A stretch of DNA of 64,000 nucleotides from Cyclobacterium marinum DSM 745. Lineage in GTDB: Bacteria; Bacteroidota; Bacteroidia; Cytophagales; Cyclobacteriaceae. The notes beneath the pieces were generated by a model, which was given only the letters and a program-made list of their open reading frames with translations, searched no databases and was not told the DNA's origin. Of this stretch, positions 50,501 to 58,581 are shown one piece after another (the stretch's first letter is position 1; every line of letters begins with the position of its first letter). The translations under genes and the position numbers were made by a program. Where the stretch lies: NCBI RefSeq assembly GCF_000222485.1, contig NC_015914.1, forward strand, positions 620,001-684,000, read 5' to 3'.

Positions 50501-50633
50501 TGATTATTTGAGGCACATCTATGGGGGGCAATAAAGAGATCGGCAGTGTCCTAAACATTATCACACTGAAGATAAGCAAAGCCAAAAAGGTCATCCCAAC
50601 AGCAATGGGACGCGAGAGTAAAAACTTTACCAT
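47580..50633 (-). CDS. RND-family efflux permease (AcrB/HAE1-like)
   Basis: A 1017-residue inner-membrane proton-driven transporter. Twelve transmembrane segments with two large periplasmic loops. The intramembrane proton relay is visible in GLALGLGMLIDNAIIVLDNI (TM4), and the C-terminal half repeats the TM pattern with GIMVNDAILKIDTINRLRVN. The end is GESGSVKFGDER. It would form a tripartite pump with the adaptor encoded upstream in the same operon (three-base gap). No outer-membrane channel gene is in the window, so a shared TolC-like protein is presumably used. Substrate unknown. Confidence 0.9.
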   Translation of the reverse strand: MVKFLLSRPIAVGMTFLALLIFSVIMFRTLPISLLPPIDVPQIIIKVNYPNTSPESIERNVLKPIREGMVTLNGLQDIESKAGSEVGNVRLTFDFQTKMELAYIEVNEKIDRLTNSLPDDMPRPQVVRINSNDIPIVRLQIIPKEGVDYAEVSLLTENVIKKRLEQLDGVALVNINGRQERVIAVTPNKPVMSGLGFMESDLVQAIQDGNRELPGISVEDGQFRYYLRLASKLETAEDVGNLPVRGPEGNTVLLSKIAKVNHTLSKPTGYHLFKGKESLVVTVHKQTAAKMNETMPLIYEAVELFKEDYPQVDFELTQDQSSLLNAGINNLQTSLFFGGLFAFAILFVFMGNYRMPIIIGISLPASLVISFMVFYFFNISINVISLSGLALGLGMLIDNAIIVLDNINRKREEGFSLFEACVVGVNEVQSALISSVLTTLAVFVPLVFLSGVAGALFYDQAVSVAAILSVSLLVAFILLPLLYFLLFKNKDKQSVKEDSRLFRGMLKGYKLLFKRFFTRPGLSLMVLFLLIPLLLASIQFLKVEGLPPVEKFDVLISLDWNEPINASQNKNRIQHLLEQLEGKFTVAESDIGLRQFILYEGENAIQQADLYLMFANQTDKENVSRQLQQFFIKQFPQASIEIKDAPNAFDQLFSSNRPNFEVRFKNTETKRSVGPNQMNALMENFPVKDWSKGPGLQEGASVIFKTDLEKLALYGLEVNQLITSIERLFGDYLITDIRQFGEIIPIRLRNDQLDFQSLLKRNFIHGEEGVAYALDEFITANYDTHYKFVTADRSGIFQSVNLNITEPTSYEDEIRSWAVNENLTVNFAGQYFEDQETIKQLIGILMVSILLLYFILAAQFESFLQPLIVIFTLPLGVGGAFLVLWLTGTSLNVMSAIGLVVMLGIMVNDAILKIDTINRLRVNYRANGIVGKEALTKALYRAGEIRLKPIVMTSITTILALVPVVFSAGLGADLQRPLVFSVIGGLTIGTFTALYFVPLAYYFLSGESGSVKFGDER

Positions 50634-50636
50634 ATC

Positions 50637-51698
50637 CTATTCTGTTGAAACCTGCACTGGAGCCTGATGGGCCAGTTGAACATTATTGCTTACAATCACG
50701 GTTCGATCTGCCTCAAGTCCATCCAAAACCTCAACTTCTCTTCCATTGTCTTTTCCTACCTCCACATAATTCCAAATGGCTTCATTATTATCAATAGTAA
50801 AGACCACCGGGCGACCGGATCGATAAACTACTGCTTCTTTTGGCACCACCAAATTGTTGTTTTGTGGAGCCCTTATTACTGCCCTTGCATTCATCCCGGG
50901 CAGCAGACTTCCTCCTTTACTTAGTTTTAAAGTAACTTGGACCAATCCGTTTTCATCCACCTTTGGGTTGATGCTGGTAACTGTACCAGTAATGCTATCA
51001 CCTAAACCGGAGACCGGATATATTTCCGCCTTTTGTCCCTTTTTGACAAAAGAAATATCCGACTCCAATACTTTAACTTTCATTTCCAATAAGGAAGTGC
51101 TTAGTACCAAACAAATTTCGTCACCTGCATTCACCAGACTACCCTTTTTTAATTTCAAATCTGCAATTGCACCGGAAATGGGGGCTTTAACTTCCGTCTT
51201 GTCTAGATTAATCTCTGCCTCCCTTACAGCAATTTCTGCAGCCAATAAGCCACTGGAAGCTCTCCAATATTCATCCCTTGCCTCTTTATCCAAATCTTCA
51301 GAAAAAGTAGTTTCAACGCTAGCAGTAATTTTTCTGCTTTCATACTCAGCCTGAGATGAACGAAGGTTTACTTGAGCTTTCTCCCATTCAAGCTGACTAT
51401 CCGTTTTATCCAATAGGGCAATTACCTGTCCTTCCTTAACTAGTTGCCCTTCCTCTACCCTCAAATCTATTAAATAGCCAGTTCGTTCTACAATAGACAT
51501 CACCTGATTTTCAGCTTCAATTTTCCCTGTCGCGTTGATTAGGTAATCAAAAGACTTTTTTTCAGATAATCCTACCTTTACAGAAGTGGCTTGAACTTCA
51601 TCACGAAAAGTTTCCATGGGGATTTCCTCTTTCTCTTGGGTTTCTTCACCACAGGAGAAAAAGAAAATTAAGGAACAAAATAAGAGTGTTTTGTTCAT
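50637..51698 (-). CDS. RND efflux periplasmic adaptor lipoprotein (MFP)
   Basis: A 353-residue membrane-fusion protein. A signal peptide with lipobox (LIFFFSCGEE) points to a lipid anchor. Lipoyl halves (MSIVERTGYLIDLRVEEGQL and KAPISGAIADLKLKKGSLVN) flank a coiled-coil hairpin (~95-165), followed by the beta-barrel (ISFVKKGQKAEIYPVSGLGD) and C-terminal membrane-proximal domain (LVVPKEAVVYRSGRPVVFTI). It precedes the permease by three bases; the adaptor is translated first, as usual. Confidence 0.88.
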   Translation of the reverse strand: MNKTLLFCSLIFFFSCGEETQEKEEIPMETFRDEVQATSVKVGLSEKKSFDYLINATGKIEAENQVMSIVERTGYLIDLRVEEGQLVKEGQVIALLDKTDSQLEWEKAQVNLRSSQAEYESRKITASVETTFSEDLDKEARDEYWRASSGLLAAEIAVREAEINLDKTEVKAPISGAIADLKLKKGSLVNAGDEICLVLSTSLLEMKVKVLESDISFVKKGQKAEIYPVSGLGDSITGTVTSINPKVDENGLVQVTLKLSKGGSLLPGMNARAVIRAPQNNNLVVPKEAVVYRSGRPVVFTIDNNEAIWNYVEVGKDNGREVEVLDGLEADRTVIVSNNVQLAHQAPVQVSTE

Positions 51699-52225
51699 GT
51701 CTTTATTTGGCTATAGGGTTAATATTTTTTTGAAGCATATTTGGAAAGATTATAATTAACTAAATATTTAAATCTCATGCAAACATTGGCTTTATTTTTT
51801 ATTCAAAAACTGCGAAAAATCAAATTTAGCCCCTGAGAATCTTACTAAAGTGCTCCTGATAGTAGATTAAAGAAATACTTTAAGTTAACTGCTTTAAACT
51901 CCATAATCCATTGAATGCGCATTTTAAAATAGTTGCCTTTAAGGCTGAAATAATTGGTCAAGTATGTATACCTATAATTATAACCTATGCGTTTTAAACC
52001 TGATAAAGGAAATAGGTCTTCGTTTGTGCGATTTAATCACTACAAAATTTTTCTCCTCCTAGCTGTTGCTGACATTGAAATGCCATGATCCGGACTTCAA
52101 ATTGGCTATTTTTTTTTAAATTATACCACACAGACAACAATATCAGGTTAATCTAATTGAGTATAAATAAAAAAATCCGGATCGAGTAAATCAATCCGGA
52201 TCAATAATTTTAGGGTATTATAATG
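51699..52225. other. Gene-free intergenic region
   Basis: 527 bp before the adaptor gene (to its right in + coordinates) and after the SulP gene. It should hold the adaptor promoter (- strand). Besides the hairpin at 52175-52201, I see no gene; short ORF-like stretches lack start and codon signals. Confidence 0.5.
52175..52201 (-). terminator. Terminator of the SulP gene
   Basis: Two ATCCGGAT arms (52175-52182 and 52194-52201; the octamer is self-complementary) with an 11-base loop. On the - strand a T7 run follows directly. Confidence 0.8.
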
Positions 52226-53776
52226 CTATTTCAGCACTTTTTCATCGGCATGTATAAAATTTGGATCATCTTCCTTATAATTCACATGTATGATGGAACT
52301 CGCCTTGTGGAGCAATGCTTTACTAGAAGAATCTAAATGTCTCACATACACAGTTTTACCTACTTTACTGTAGCGCTCTGTCACCTTATGTACGGCCTCC
52401 AAGCCGGAATGATCCACTATTCTACTCTCCTCAAAATCAATAATAATTTCATCAGGATCATTTATTGGGTCAAATTTCTCTCCGAAAGCGGTTACTGAAG
52501 CAAAGAACAAAGGTCCAAAAATTTCGTAGTGTTTGATACCATTTTCGTCCATGCGTTTTCTTGCACGAATCATTTTTGAATTTTTCCATGCAAATACCAA
52601 AGCAGCGATAATCACCCCTATCAACACTGCCAAAGCAAGATTGTGTAAAAATACCGTGACAAGGGTTACCAAAATCATTACCAATACGTCTGATTTAGGC
52701 ACTTTTCTAAATACCCTTAAAGAGGCCCATTCAAAAGTTCCTATAGCCACCATAAACATTAGACCGACAAGCGCAGCCATCGGCACCATTTCTATATAGG
52801 AAGAAAAGAATAAAATAAAGGTAAGCAAACCAAGTGCTGCTACTATACCCGAAAGCCGATTTCTTCCTCCTGCATTTACATTGATAAGGGATTGACCGAT
52901 CATGGCACAACCTCCCATTCCACCAAAAAAACCGGTAGTAACGTTAGCTACTCCTTGGGCAATACATTCTTTATTCCCACTTCCTCTGGTTTCAGTAATT
53001 TCATCTACAAGGGTAAGTGTAAGTAAGCTTTCAATCAACCCAACGCCGGCCATTATCGCAGAATAAGGTAAAATAATCCAAAATGTCTCCATGGACAGGG
53101 ATACCATAGGAATATGAAATTGTGGCAAGCCTCCTGAAATAGATGCCATATCTCCTACGGTACGGGTATCCAATCCGCCAAAGATCACAATTAAGGTAAC
53201 CACTAGTATCGCTGCCAAAGCAGAAGGTATTACTTTGGTTAACATAGGAAGGTATTTGATAATAAGCATGGTTACAAGTACCAAAGCCAACATAAGGAAC
53301 AATGGGGTACCACTCATCCATTCTGTAACTCCTTGTGCATTTACCGTTTTAAATTGGGCAAACTGAGCAGTAAAAATGATAATTGCCAAACCATTCACGA
53401 ATCCGAACATTACCGGGTGCGGAACCAAACGAATCAGCTTTCCTAATTTTAACACCCCTACCAATATCTGGATCAGCCCCATTAAGACTACAGCAGCGAA
53501 AAGGTATTCCACACCATGATCAATCACTAATGCCACCACTACTACAGCAATGGCTCCGGTAGCTCCTGATATCATACCCGGTCTGCCTCCAAGGATTGAT
53601 GTAATCAAACCAATGATAAAAGCAGTGTATAAGCCTATCAATGGACTCACCCCGGCAATTAAAGAAAATGCTACTGCTTCCGGCACCAAAGCCAAGGCAA
53701 CAGTTAAGCCTGATAGCACTTCATCTTTAATATTGGCTTCCTTTGGTCTGAATAAGTTGTAAAAGGCCTGAGTCAT
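52226..53776 (-). CDS. SulP-family anion transporter with STAS domain
   Basis: A 516-residue inner-membrane transporter of the SLC26/SulP family. The N-terminal signature reads DEVLSGLTVALALVPEAVAF and is followed by ~12 membrane segments (e.g. LIAGVSPLIGLYTAFIIGLI, GIVAALGLLTFILFFSSYIE). The C-terminal cytoplasmic STAS domain (~400-516) contains YEIFGPLFFASVTAFGEKFD and DFEESRIVDHSGLEAVHKVT. SulP proteins move sulfate, bicarbonate or other anions with Na+ or H+; the substrate is not readable from sequence. Single gene with its own terminator. Confidence 0.88.
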   Translation of the reverse strand: MTQAFYNLFRPKEANIKDEVLSGLTVALALVPEAVAFSLIAGVSPLIGLYTAFIIGLITSILGGRPGMISGATGAIAVVVVALVIDHGVEYLFAAVVLMGLIQILVGVLKLGKLIRLVPHPVMFGFVNGLAIIIFTAQFAQFKTVNAQGVTEWMSGTPLFLMLALVLVTMLIIKYLPMLTKVIPSALAAILVVTLIVIFGGLDTRTVGDMASISGGLPQFHIPMVSLSMETFWIILPYSAIMAGVGLIESLLTLTLVDEITETRGSGNKECIAQGVANVTTGFFGGMGGCAMIGQSLINVNAGGRNRLSGIVAALGLLTFILFFSSYIEMVPMAALVGLMFMVAIGTFEWASLRVFRKVPKSDVLVMILVTLVTVFLHNLALAVLIGVIIAALVFAWKNSKMIRARKRMDENGIKHYEIFGPLFFASVTAFGEKFDPINDPDEIIIDFEESRIVDHSGLEAVHKVTERYSKVGKTVYVRHLDSSSKALLHKASSIIHVNYKEDDPNFIHADEKVLK

Positions 53777-53951
53777 AGGTCTGTATAATTGATGATGTTA
53801 TTAATAATTTAATTAATTTAAAAAATTAGGCATTTGGGTGATTTCCATTGAGGAAATAAGGCGCAAAGATATTAAAAATATATTTAATTAAAATATTATT
53901 TGGTTTTTTAGCAAGAGAATTGACTGAATACAAGCGAAATACCCTCTTTAA

Positions 53952-54836
53952 CTATAGGTTCTCTATATTGTTATAAATCATTTGGCTAATTTTGGCGATA
54001 CACTCTTTACCTGCTTTCTCATCGGTAAGGTTTTTACTTAGAATTACCAAAACATACCGATTTCCATCAGGAAGCTCCACTATGGCAGCGTCGTGTTGCA
54101 CCCCCGTAATAGCGCCTGTTTTATGTGCTATTTTCACTTCCTTTGGCAAATATTTTGGTATCAAATCATTGAAATGCTGGTCCGATAGGATGTCTATCAT
54201 TTTTTTGGACCCGGCCACTTTATGCTTGGCAATGGCTTCCATAATCAGCATCATGTCTAGGGCTGTGGTGGTATTGCTCAGCCCAGCTTCATAGGCTTTG
54301 AGATCCTCTACACCTCTAAGCACTTGAATGTCTTCTGCCCCTAATTCACGCATCAATTGGGTAACATTTTTCGCTCCCACCTTCTCTATCAGTATATTGG
54401 TGGCCAAATTGCTACTTCGAACAATCATCTCATACATCAACTCGTACAGGGTAGCATTTTCACCTATCCGCTTATACAATGCTTCTTGGCTATCTACTCC
54501 CAAGTCCATTTGGTAGGTGCTTCCGTCAAGTATACTTTTAAAAGAATTTCTAATCAAAATTGAATCTTGTAAAGAAAACTTACCAGCTGCTTCCTGTTCA
54601 AAAAGCGCAACCATAACCGGAGTTTTCATCGTACTCGCAGCATGAAACGTTTCTTTTTCATTGAAAAATAATTCACTTTCCTCGCCATCCACTGATCTAA
54701 AAGCAAGGGCAAAATCCCCTTCAGTTTCATTCATCAGTTTTCTAATTTCTTCCTCCAATTGAGTCAACCTTTGTTTTTCTTTAGCCTGACTACAGGCTAT
54801 TAATAGGATTAAGGGAAATAGCAGGTGAATTTTCAT
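53952..54836 (-). CDS. Class A beta-lactamase-like serine hydrolase, lipoprotein
   Basis: A 294-residue protein. The start at 54836 (MKIHLLFPLILLIACSQAKE) gives a signal peptide with lipobox LIAC, so it is probably an outer-membrane lipoprotein. Catalytic motifs of class A enzymes are present: Ser-x-x-Lys in AASTMKTPVMV (~70), the SxN motif in VRSSNLATNIL (~130), an omega-loop Glu in RGVEDLKAYEAG (~165) and KTG in AHKTGAITGVQ (~235). It may hydrolyse beta-lactams or act on peptidoglycan; the extended-spectrum group from Bacteroidota is the nearest analogue in memory. The 14-bp gap to the upstream transporter gene suggests co-transcription. Confidence 0.78.
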   Translation of the reverse strand: MKIHLLFPLILLIACSQAKEKQRLTQLEEEIRKLMNETEGDFALAFRSVDGEESELFFNEKETFHAASTMKTPVMVALFEQEAAGKFSLQDSILIRNSFKSILDGSTYQMDLGVDSQEALYKRIGENATLYELMYEMIVRSSNLATNILIEKVGAKNVTQLMRELGAEDIQVLRGVEDLKAYEAGLSNTTTALDMMLIMEAIAKHKVAGSKKMIDILSDQHFNDLIPKYLPKEVKIAHKTGAITGVQHDAAIVELPDGNRYVLVILSKNLTDEKAGKECIAKISQMIYNNIENL

Positions 54837-54849
54837 AGCAAAAAGACAG

Positions 54850-56268
54850 TTAAAGTAAAACAAGTACCCAGGCCATTACTGCTAAAAAAGCCAATATTGG
54901 ACCCAAGAAAATAAAGAACACCCCTCCGGGTCGGAAGTCTTTTTGTTCCACCATGCCTGTTGCAAAGGCGATGGCATTTGCAGGGGTAGATACAGGAAGC
55001 AATAAAGAGCAGGAACAACTTATGGCCACCATCACAGGGCCTGCAATACCGTAAATTCCCGGCAAGGCCAAACTCAAGGGCACCAAAATGGAAGCTGCAG
55101 CTGTATTACTCATTACATTTGAGAGTAAGACCGCTACCAAGCAAAAGATAATGGCTATAAATACTTTTGGCAAGGGCAAAGCATTGATTTTCACCATAAC
55201 TATTTCTGCTAGTCCTACTTCTACCAGCGCAATGCCAAGGGCAAGCCCTCCGGCCACCAACATAAGTGTATCCCAAGGCAGGCTTCGTACATGTTCTGAG
55301 TGGATGACCTGGGTCATAGTGAGGAAGACAATGGGAATGGCAGAAGTAGCTGCAACAGGTATGCCATGCAATGGCTCAGTCAGCCACATCAAAACAGTAA
55401 ACATTAAAGTGAAAATAACAGCATTTTTTTCAAAAGGCCTGACTTCGCCTTTGGCTTTAGGAAGAAGAGAAAGGTCAAGGGTTACCCCCGAAAAGTCTCT
55501 TGTTTTGCAAAGGAATTTCCAAAATAACCAAACCAAAATCAACCCGGTAGGAAAACCTACTACCATCCAATCTATAAAAGTAATATTTATGCCTTTCTCT
55601 TGTAAAGCGCCTACTGCAATTGCATTTGGTGTACTGCCAATGATGGTACCAACTCCTCCCACCGAGGCAGCTGCCGGTATTGCCGTTAATAAAGCCTTTC
55701 CATAGGCTGAATCTTTTCCAATTATCCGAACAAGAGGTAAAATGGAAGAAATCATCATTGCAGTGGTTGCTGTATTCGACATGACCATACTGGCAATGGC
55801 CGTGGTCATCATCATCCCTAATAGTAAACCTTCAGGTTTATGGCCGAATTTACTAACTGTAAACTGAAAAAGCTGTCGATCTAATTCTACCAAACTCATG
55901 GCTTTTGCTAAAAAAAAACCACCGAGTAAAAGCCAAATCACATTACTGGTCCAAGTACTCACATAGAGCTCCGGCGGCATGGTTTTATCAAAGAAGAAGT
56001 CTGTGCTGAACCCTAGTAAAAGGGTAGCAATAATAAAGATTCCGACAGCAAAGGGAGGTAAAGCTTCGGATATCCATAAGCCTATCGCCAAAATACTAAT
56101 AAAAAACACAAAATTAACTGGGGCCTCGTAACCTATCTTGCTAAAAAAATAGCTGATTATTAGTGCAATTAAAAAATTCCCAACAAATGTCGAAGTACTG
56201 AAAATCCAATTCAACTTAAGCTTCCTATATAGATTTCTGGCACCACTTCTAGAATCAGCTTCAAACAT
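54850..56268 (-). CDS. DASS/SLC13-family anion symporter
   Basis: A 472-residue inner-membrane transporter. About 11-12 transmembrane segments with the re-entrant SNT-type loops of the family: MVMSNTATTAMMISSILPLV (first SNT motif) and LLSNVMSNTAAASILVPLSL (second). Na+-coupled uptake of dicarboxylates or sulfate is the usual activity. Preferred start ATG at 56268 (MFEADSRSGARN); a TTG at 56274 is possible. Upstream of, and probably co-transcribed with, the beta-lactamase-like gene. Confidence 0.85.
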   Translation of the reverse strand: MFEADSRSGARNLYRKLKLNWIFSTSTFVGNFLIALIISYFFSKIGYEAPVNFVFFISILAIGLWISEALPPFAVGIFIIATLLLGFSTDFFFDKTMPPELYVSTWTSNVIWLLLGGFFLAKAMSLVELDRQLFQFTVSKFGHKPEGLLLGMMMTTAIASMVMSNTATTAMMISSILPLVRIIGKDSAYGKALLTAIPAAASVGGVGTIIGSTPNAIAVGALQEKGINITFIDWMVVGFPTGLILVWLFWKFLCKTRDFSGVTLDLSLLPKAKGEVRPFEKNAVIFTLMFTVLMWLTEPLHGIPVAATSAIPIVFLTMTQVIHSEHVRSLPWDTLMLVAGGLALGIALVEVGLAEIVMVKINALPLPKVFIAIIFCLVAVLLSNVMSNTAAASILVPLSLALPGIYGIAGPVMVAISCSCSLLLPVSTPANAIAFATGMVEQKDFRPGGVFFIFLGPILAFLAVMAWVLVLL

Positions 56269-56748
56269 GCTCAATTAGAAATTTATGAAAAAAAGGTTAA
56301 GCCCACGAATGAGCGGGTAATCGATATATCCAATTGGATCCGAGATAACCACGTGGCAATTTAAACCTAAAAGTGGAATACATAAACGATTAGGTACAAA
56401 AAATCAAGACAAATCTCCCATGTATAAATAGTCCCTTTACGAATAACGCCAGTAATACTTTTGAATTTGGAATTATAGTGCAATGTAACTTTTCATAGTA
56501 CCTTACGACAGCTTTACCGCAAAGGTCTACTATCCTATCATTGAGGTTTTCCAATATTTATAAACCCTATTAAAGTACCGATCGAATAAAAAAATTATTA
56601 AAAAAACAGACAAGAAAAATCTAAACAGCAAGGTGTCTGCGTACATGTCATCAAATATTCAATAAAACAGTAGTGATAGGAAAATTAACAGGCTTAAAAC
56701 TCTTCCAATAACACTTCTGATAGTATCATTTTTTCATCTTTATATTTC

Positions 56749-56778
56749 AAAGGCCATGGCTACGACTCCATGGCCTTT
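56749..56778 (+). terminator. Orphan rho-independent terminator
   Basis: AAAGGCCATGG (56749-56759) pairs perfectly with CCATGGCCTTT (56768-56778), 8-base loop, followed by TTC TTTGG. No upstream + strand gene ends here. Confidence 0.7.
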
Positions 56779-56903
56779 TTCTTTGGATTAAAAAGAAGAG
56801 GGGAATTCGATAATAGGTCTAGTTTTAGACCTATACTTACCACTAGAAATTGTGGATAAAGTTGTTGATTAAAAATTTTTAGGTTTTGGAACCAAATTTG
56901 TGT

Positions 56904-56911
56904 TAGTTTTG
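56904..56911 (+). promoter_or_regulatory. Probable ssrA -7 element (TAGTTTTG)
   Basis: TAGTTTTG matches TAnnTTTG of Bacteroidota and lies 16 bases before the mature 5' end, with a TTTG at 56885-56888 upstream. The 15-base spacing is short, so the upstream element is tentative. Confidence 0.4.
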
Positions 56912-56927
56912 TCAACTTAATTCAAAT

Positions 56928-57329
56928 GGGGCTGACCGGTTTTGACAGTAGGAGTGAAGATTGGGCTCGCATGCAGGCTGGAGTATGTACGGCCTTGAAA
57001 GATTCATACAAATCCTAATTGGCGAATCTAATTACGCCATGGCTGCCTAATCTTACCCTTAGGGGACTAGATAATGCTTAAAGGGTTGAGCTTCGATAGA
57101 TGCTCCCCGGCCACATCTCACCATCCGTTGCGCTGTCCGGATGGAATTGAGGTGTCGACTTGACAGTGATGCTCCCTGTGAGACTACTAAGCAGGGCTAA
57201 GATTAGTGGTTAAGCCGGAAGTAGGTGTGTCAACCAGCGGCTTTCGGTCTACAATTCAATAGTTGACTAAGCATGTAGACGGTACGGTGTTTCCCTATCT
57301 GGACGCGGGTTCGACTCCCGCCAGCTCCA
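56928..57329 (+). ncRNA. ssrA: Transfer-messenger RNA (tmRNA)
   Basis: Rescues stalled ribosomes and tags incomplete proteins for degradation. The 5' end GGGGCTGACCGGTTTTGACA and 3' end with T-loop GGTTCGACTCCCGCCAGCTCC form the tRNA-like domain: GGGGCTG pairs with CAGCTCC over seven base pairs (one G-U). The discriminator A is at 57329; CCA is not encoded. The tag reads GESNYAMAA then TAA (57021-57050), close to tags of other Cytophagales. The remainder contains the pseudoknot region (~57051-57300). Its 3' part from 57151 is repeated at 63838, the signature of an island inserted here. Followed by a strong terminator. Confidence 0.95.
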
Positions 57330-57335
57330 CAAACT

Positions 57336-57374
57336 AAAACCCTAAATACTTGAAAAATAGTAATTTAGGGTTTT
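57336..57374 (+). terminator. ssrA terminator
   Basis: AAAACCCTAAAT (57336-57347) pairs perfectly with ATTTAGGGTTTT (57363-57374), 15-base loop, followed by TATTTTTAA. Only seven bases after the tmRNA end. Confidence 0.85.
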
Positions 57375-57805
57375 TATTTTTAAGCGTGGGGCGGATTTTA
57401 AGTTTTTAACGGTCCGACTAAGGTTTTTTATTGTTCCATAATTTCGACGATCAAAAAAAATTGGAAAAATATTTCAAGAGGAGCAATTACCTGTTCCTAT
57501 TCAGCACACACTAATAATTAATTTCTTCACGGTTCCCATTTCTTCAGGCTTACTGGCCGCGATAAAAAATGTAAGAGATGATCATGATTTTCTTTAATTT
57601 GAAACCTATATGTAGTTAATAGTAGGTTGATTGTGTTTATTGAATTATTTCTTTTAGGGGAGGCCAGGTTTTGATAGGTAAAATTGACGCCACAACCATT
57701 TAAAAATTAGCAAAAATGAAATTGCTTATATAATAATAATTGGTTCTAACTGGAATCAGAGGCTGATTTTGAAGCGCAAAAATCTTTTCCAACTTTAGAC
57801 ATAAT

Positions 57806-58099
57806 ATGTCAACAAAGGTTATGTCAACCCTTGAATTTAATCCTTATCTTAGGCTCTCTGTCTCTGAAATTGGAGACAGAGACAAAGAAGCCATTAGAAA
57901 CCGTATTACCACGAAAGCCAAACGGCTGCTCAAATTTTGTATAAAACTAAAGTCTAGGAAGGCAATTTTCGATAAAATTGGGATGTTCAATAACACCAAA
58001 AATTTTCGAAACCATGTCAACCCGTTGATAGATGCAGTTTGGCTTCAACTCACACTTCTTGAGAAATTCAGGAGTAGAGACCAGCAATATCAGCACTGA
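57806..58099 (+). pseudogene. Winged-helix C-terminal fragment (AlbA_2/Fic-helicase-type regulator)
   Basis: Only 97 codons. Residues ~45-95 resemble the C-terminal winged helix that closes AlbA-2/RecG-like ATP-binding regulators: KSRKAIFDKIGMFNNTKNFR, then NHVNPLIDAVWLQLTLLEK and a YQH end (family: LG..N.TKN...YL.PLI..G.l..T.P.KP.S.nQ.Y..T). The ATP-binding front is missing, so it is a remnant. Overlaps the start of the KTSC fragment. Confidence 0.55.
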
Positions 58100-58357
58100 A
58101 CTTGGTAAGCAATTGTTATTAATTTTAGAGGAAGATAATACAGGAAAAACCGGACGCATTCCCGTAGTGTCTTCCAATATTGCCTCGGTAGACTATGATG
58201 CAGAAAAGAAGGTTTTAGAAATAGAATTTAACCATGGGCTGTTTATCAGTATTTTGATGTACCGGAAAGGGTATTTGAAGAGTTGGTAAGTTCAGCAGCA
58301 AAGGAAAGTTACTATTTGAATGAAATCAAGAAAAGGTATAATTACAATAGTAAATGA
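58032..58357 (+). pseudogene. KTSC-domain protein, frameshifted
   Basis: Residues VVSSNIASVDYDAEKKVLEI in one frame match the start of a KTSC domain, usually ...SSNLASVGYDPETRTLEVEF. A one-base frameshift near 58238 moves the rest, VYQYFDVPERVFEELVSSAA and YYLNEIKKRYNYNSK, into another frame ending at 58357. KTSC domains are small, lysyl-tRNA-synthetase-linked or stand-alone modules of unknown role. Without repair the gene is dead. The region 58358-58581 contains one more short coding-like scrap (near 58468-58549) but nothing identifiable. Confidence 0.6.
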
Positions 58358-58581
58358 ATTAATATTGCTTTAAATACGAAGGAAGTCAAAATCGACAAAG
58401 ATATTTGACAATAACAAAGAAATTTTAAAAAAATTGGAAAAATAAATCCTATAATGAAAATTAACCAAAAAGGACTTGCGAGACTTTTATTCAGGAGAAG
58501 ATGGAAAGGATGAATACCGGCTAATTGAAAAGGAGATCAATGAGTTGTAATATATAGGAATACGCATTTTAATTTTAGGCT

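Larger units (their letters stand above)
56275..56927. other. Intergenic region upstream of ssrA with orphan hairpin
   Basis: 653 bp without an ORF. It contains the DASS promoter region (- strand), an orphan terminator (56749-56778) without any upstream + strand gene and the ssrA promoter. A short RNA gene ending at the hairpin is possible, but I do not recognise one. Confidence 0.45.

Noticed and set aside
56275..56748. 6S RNA or other known small RNA
   Set aside because: No recognisable 6S-type long hairpin with central bubble; left as unassigned intergenic DNA.
57841..57890. Functional regulator gene
   Set aside because: The reading frame lacks the ATP-binding domain and its product would be only the C-terminal wing.
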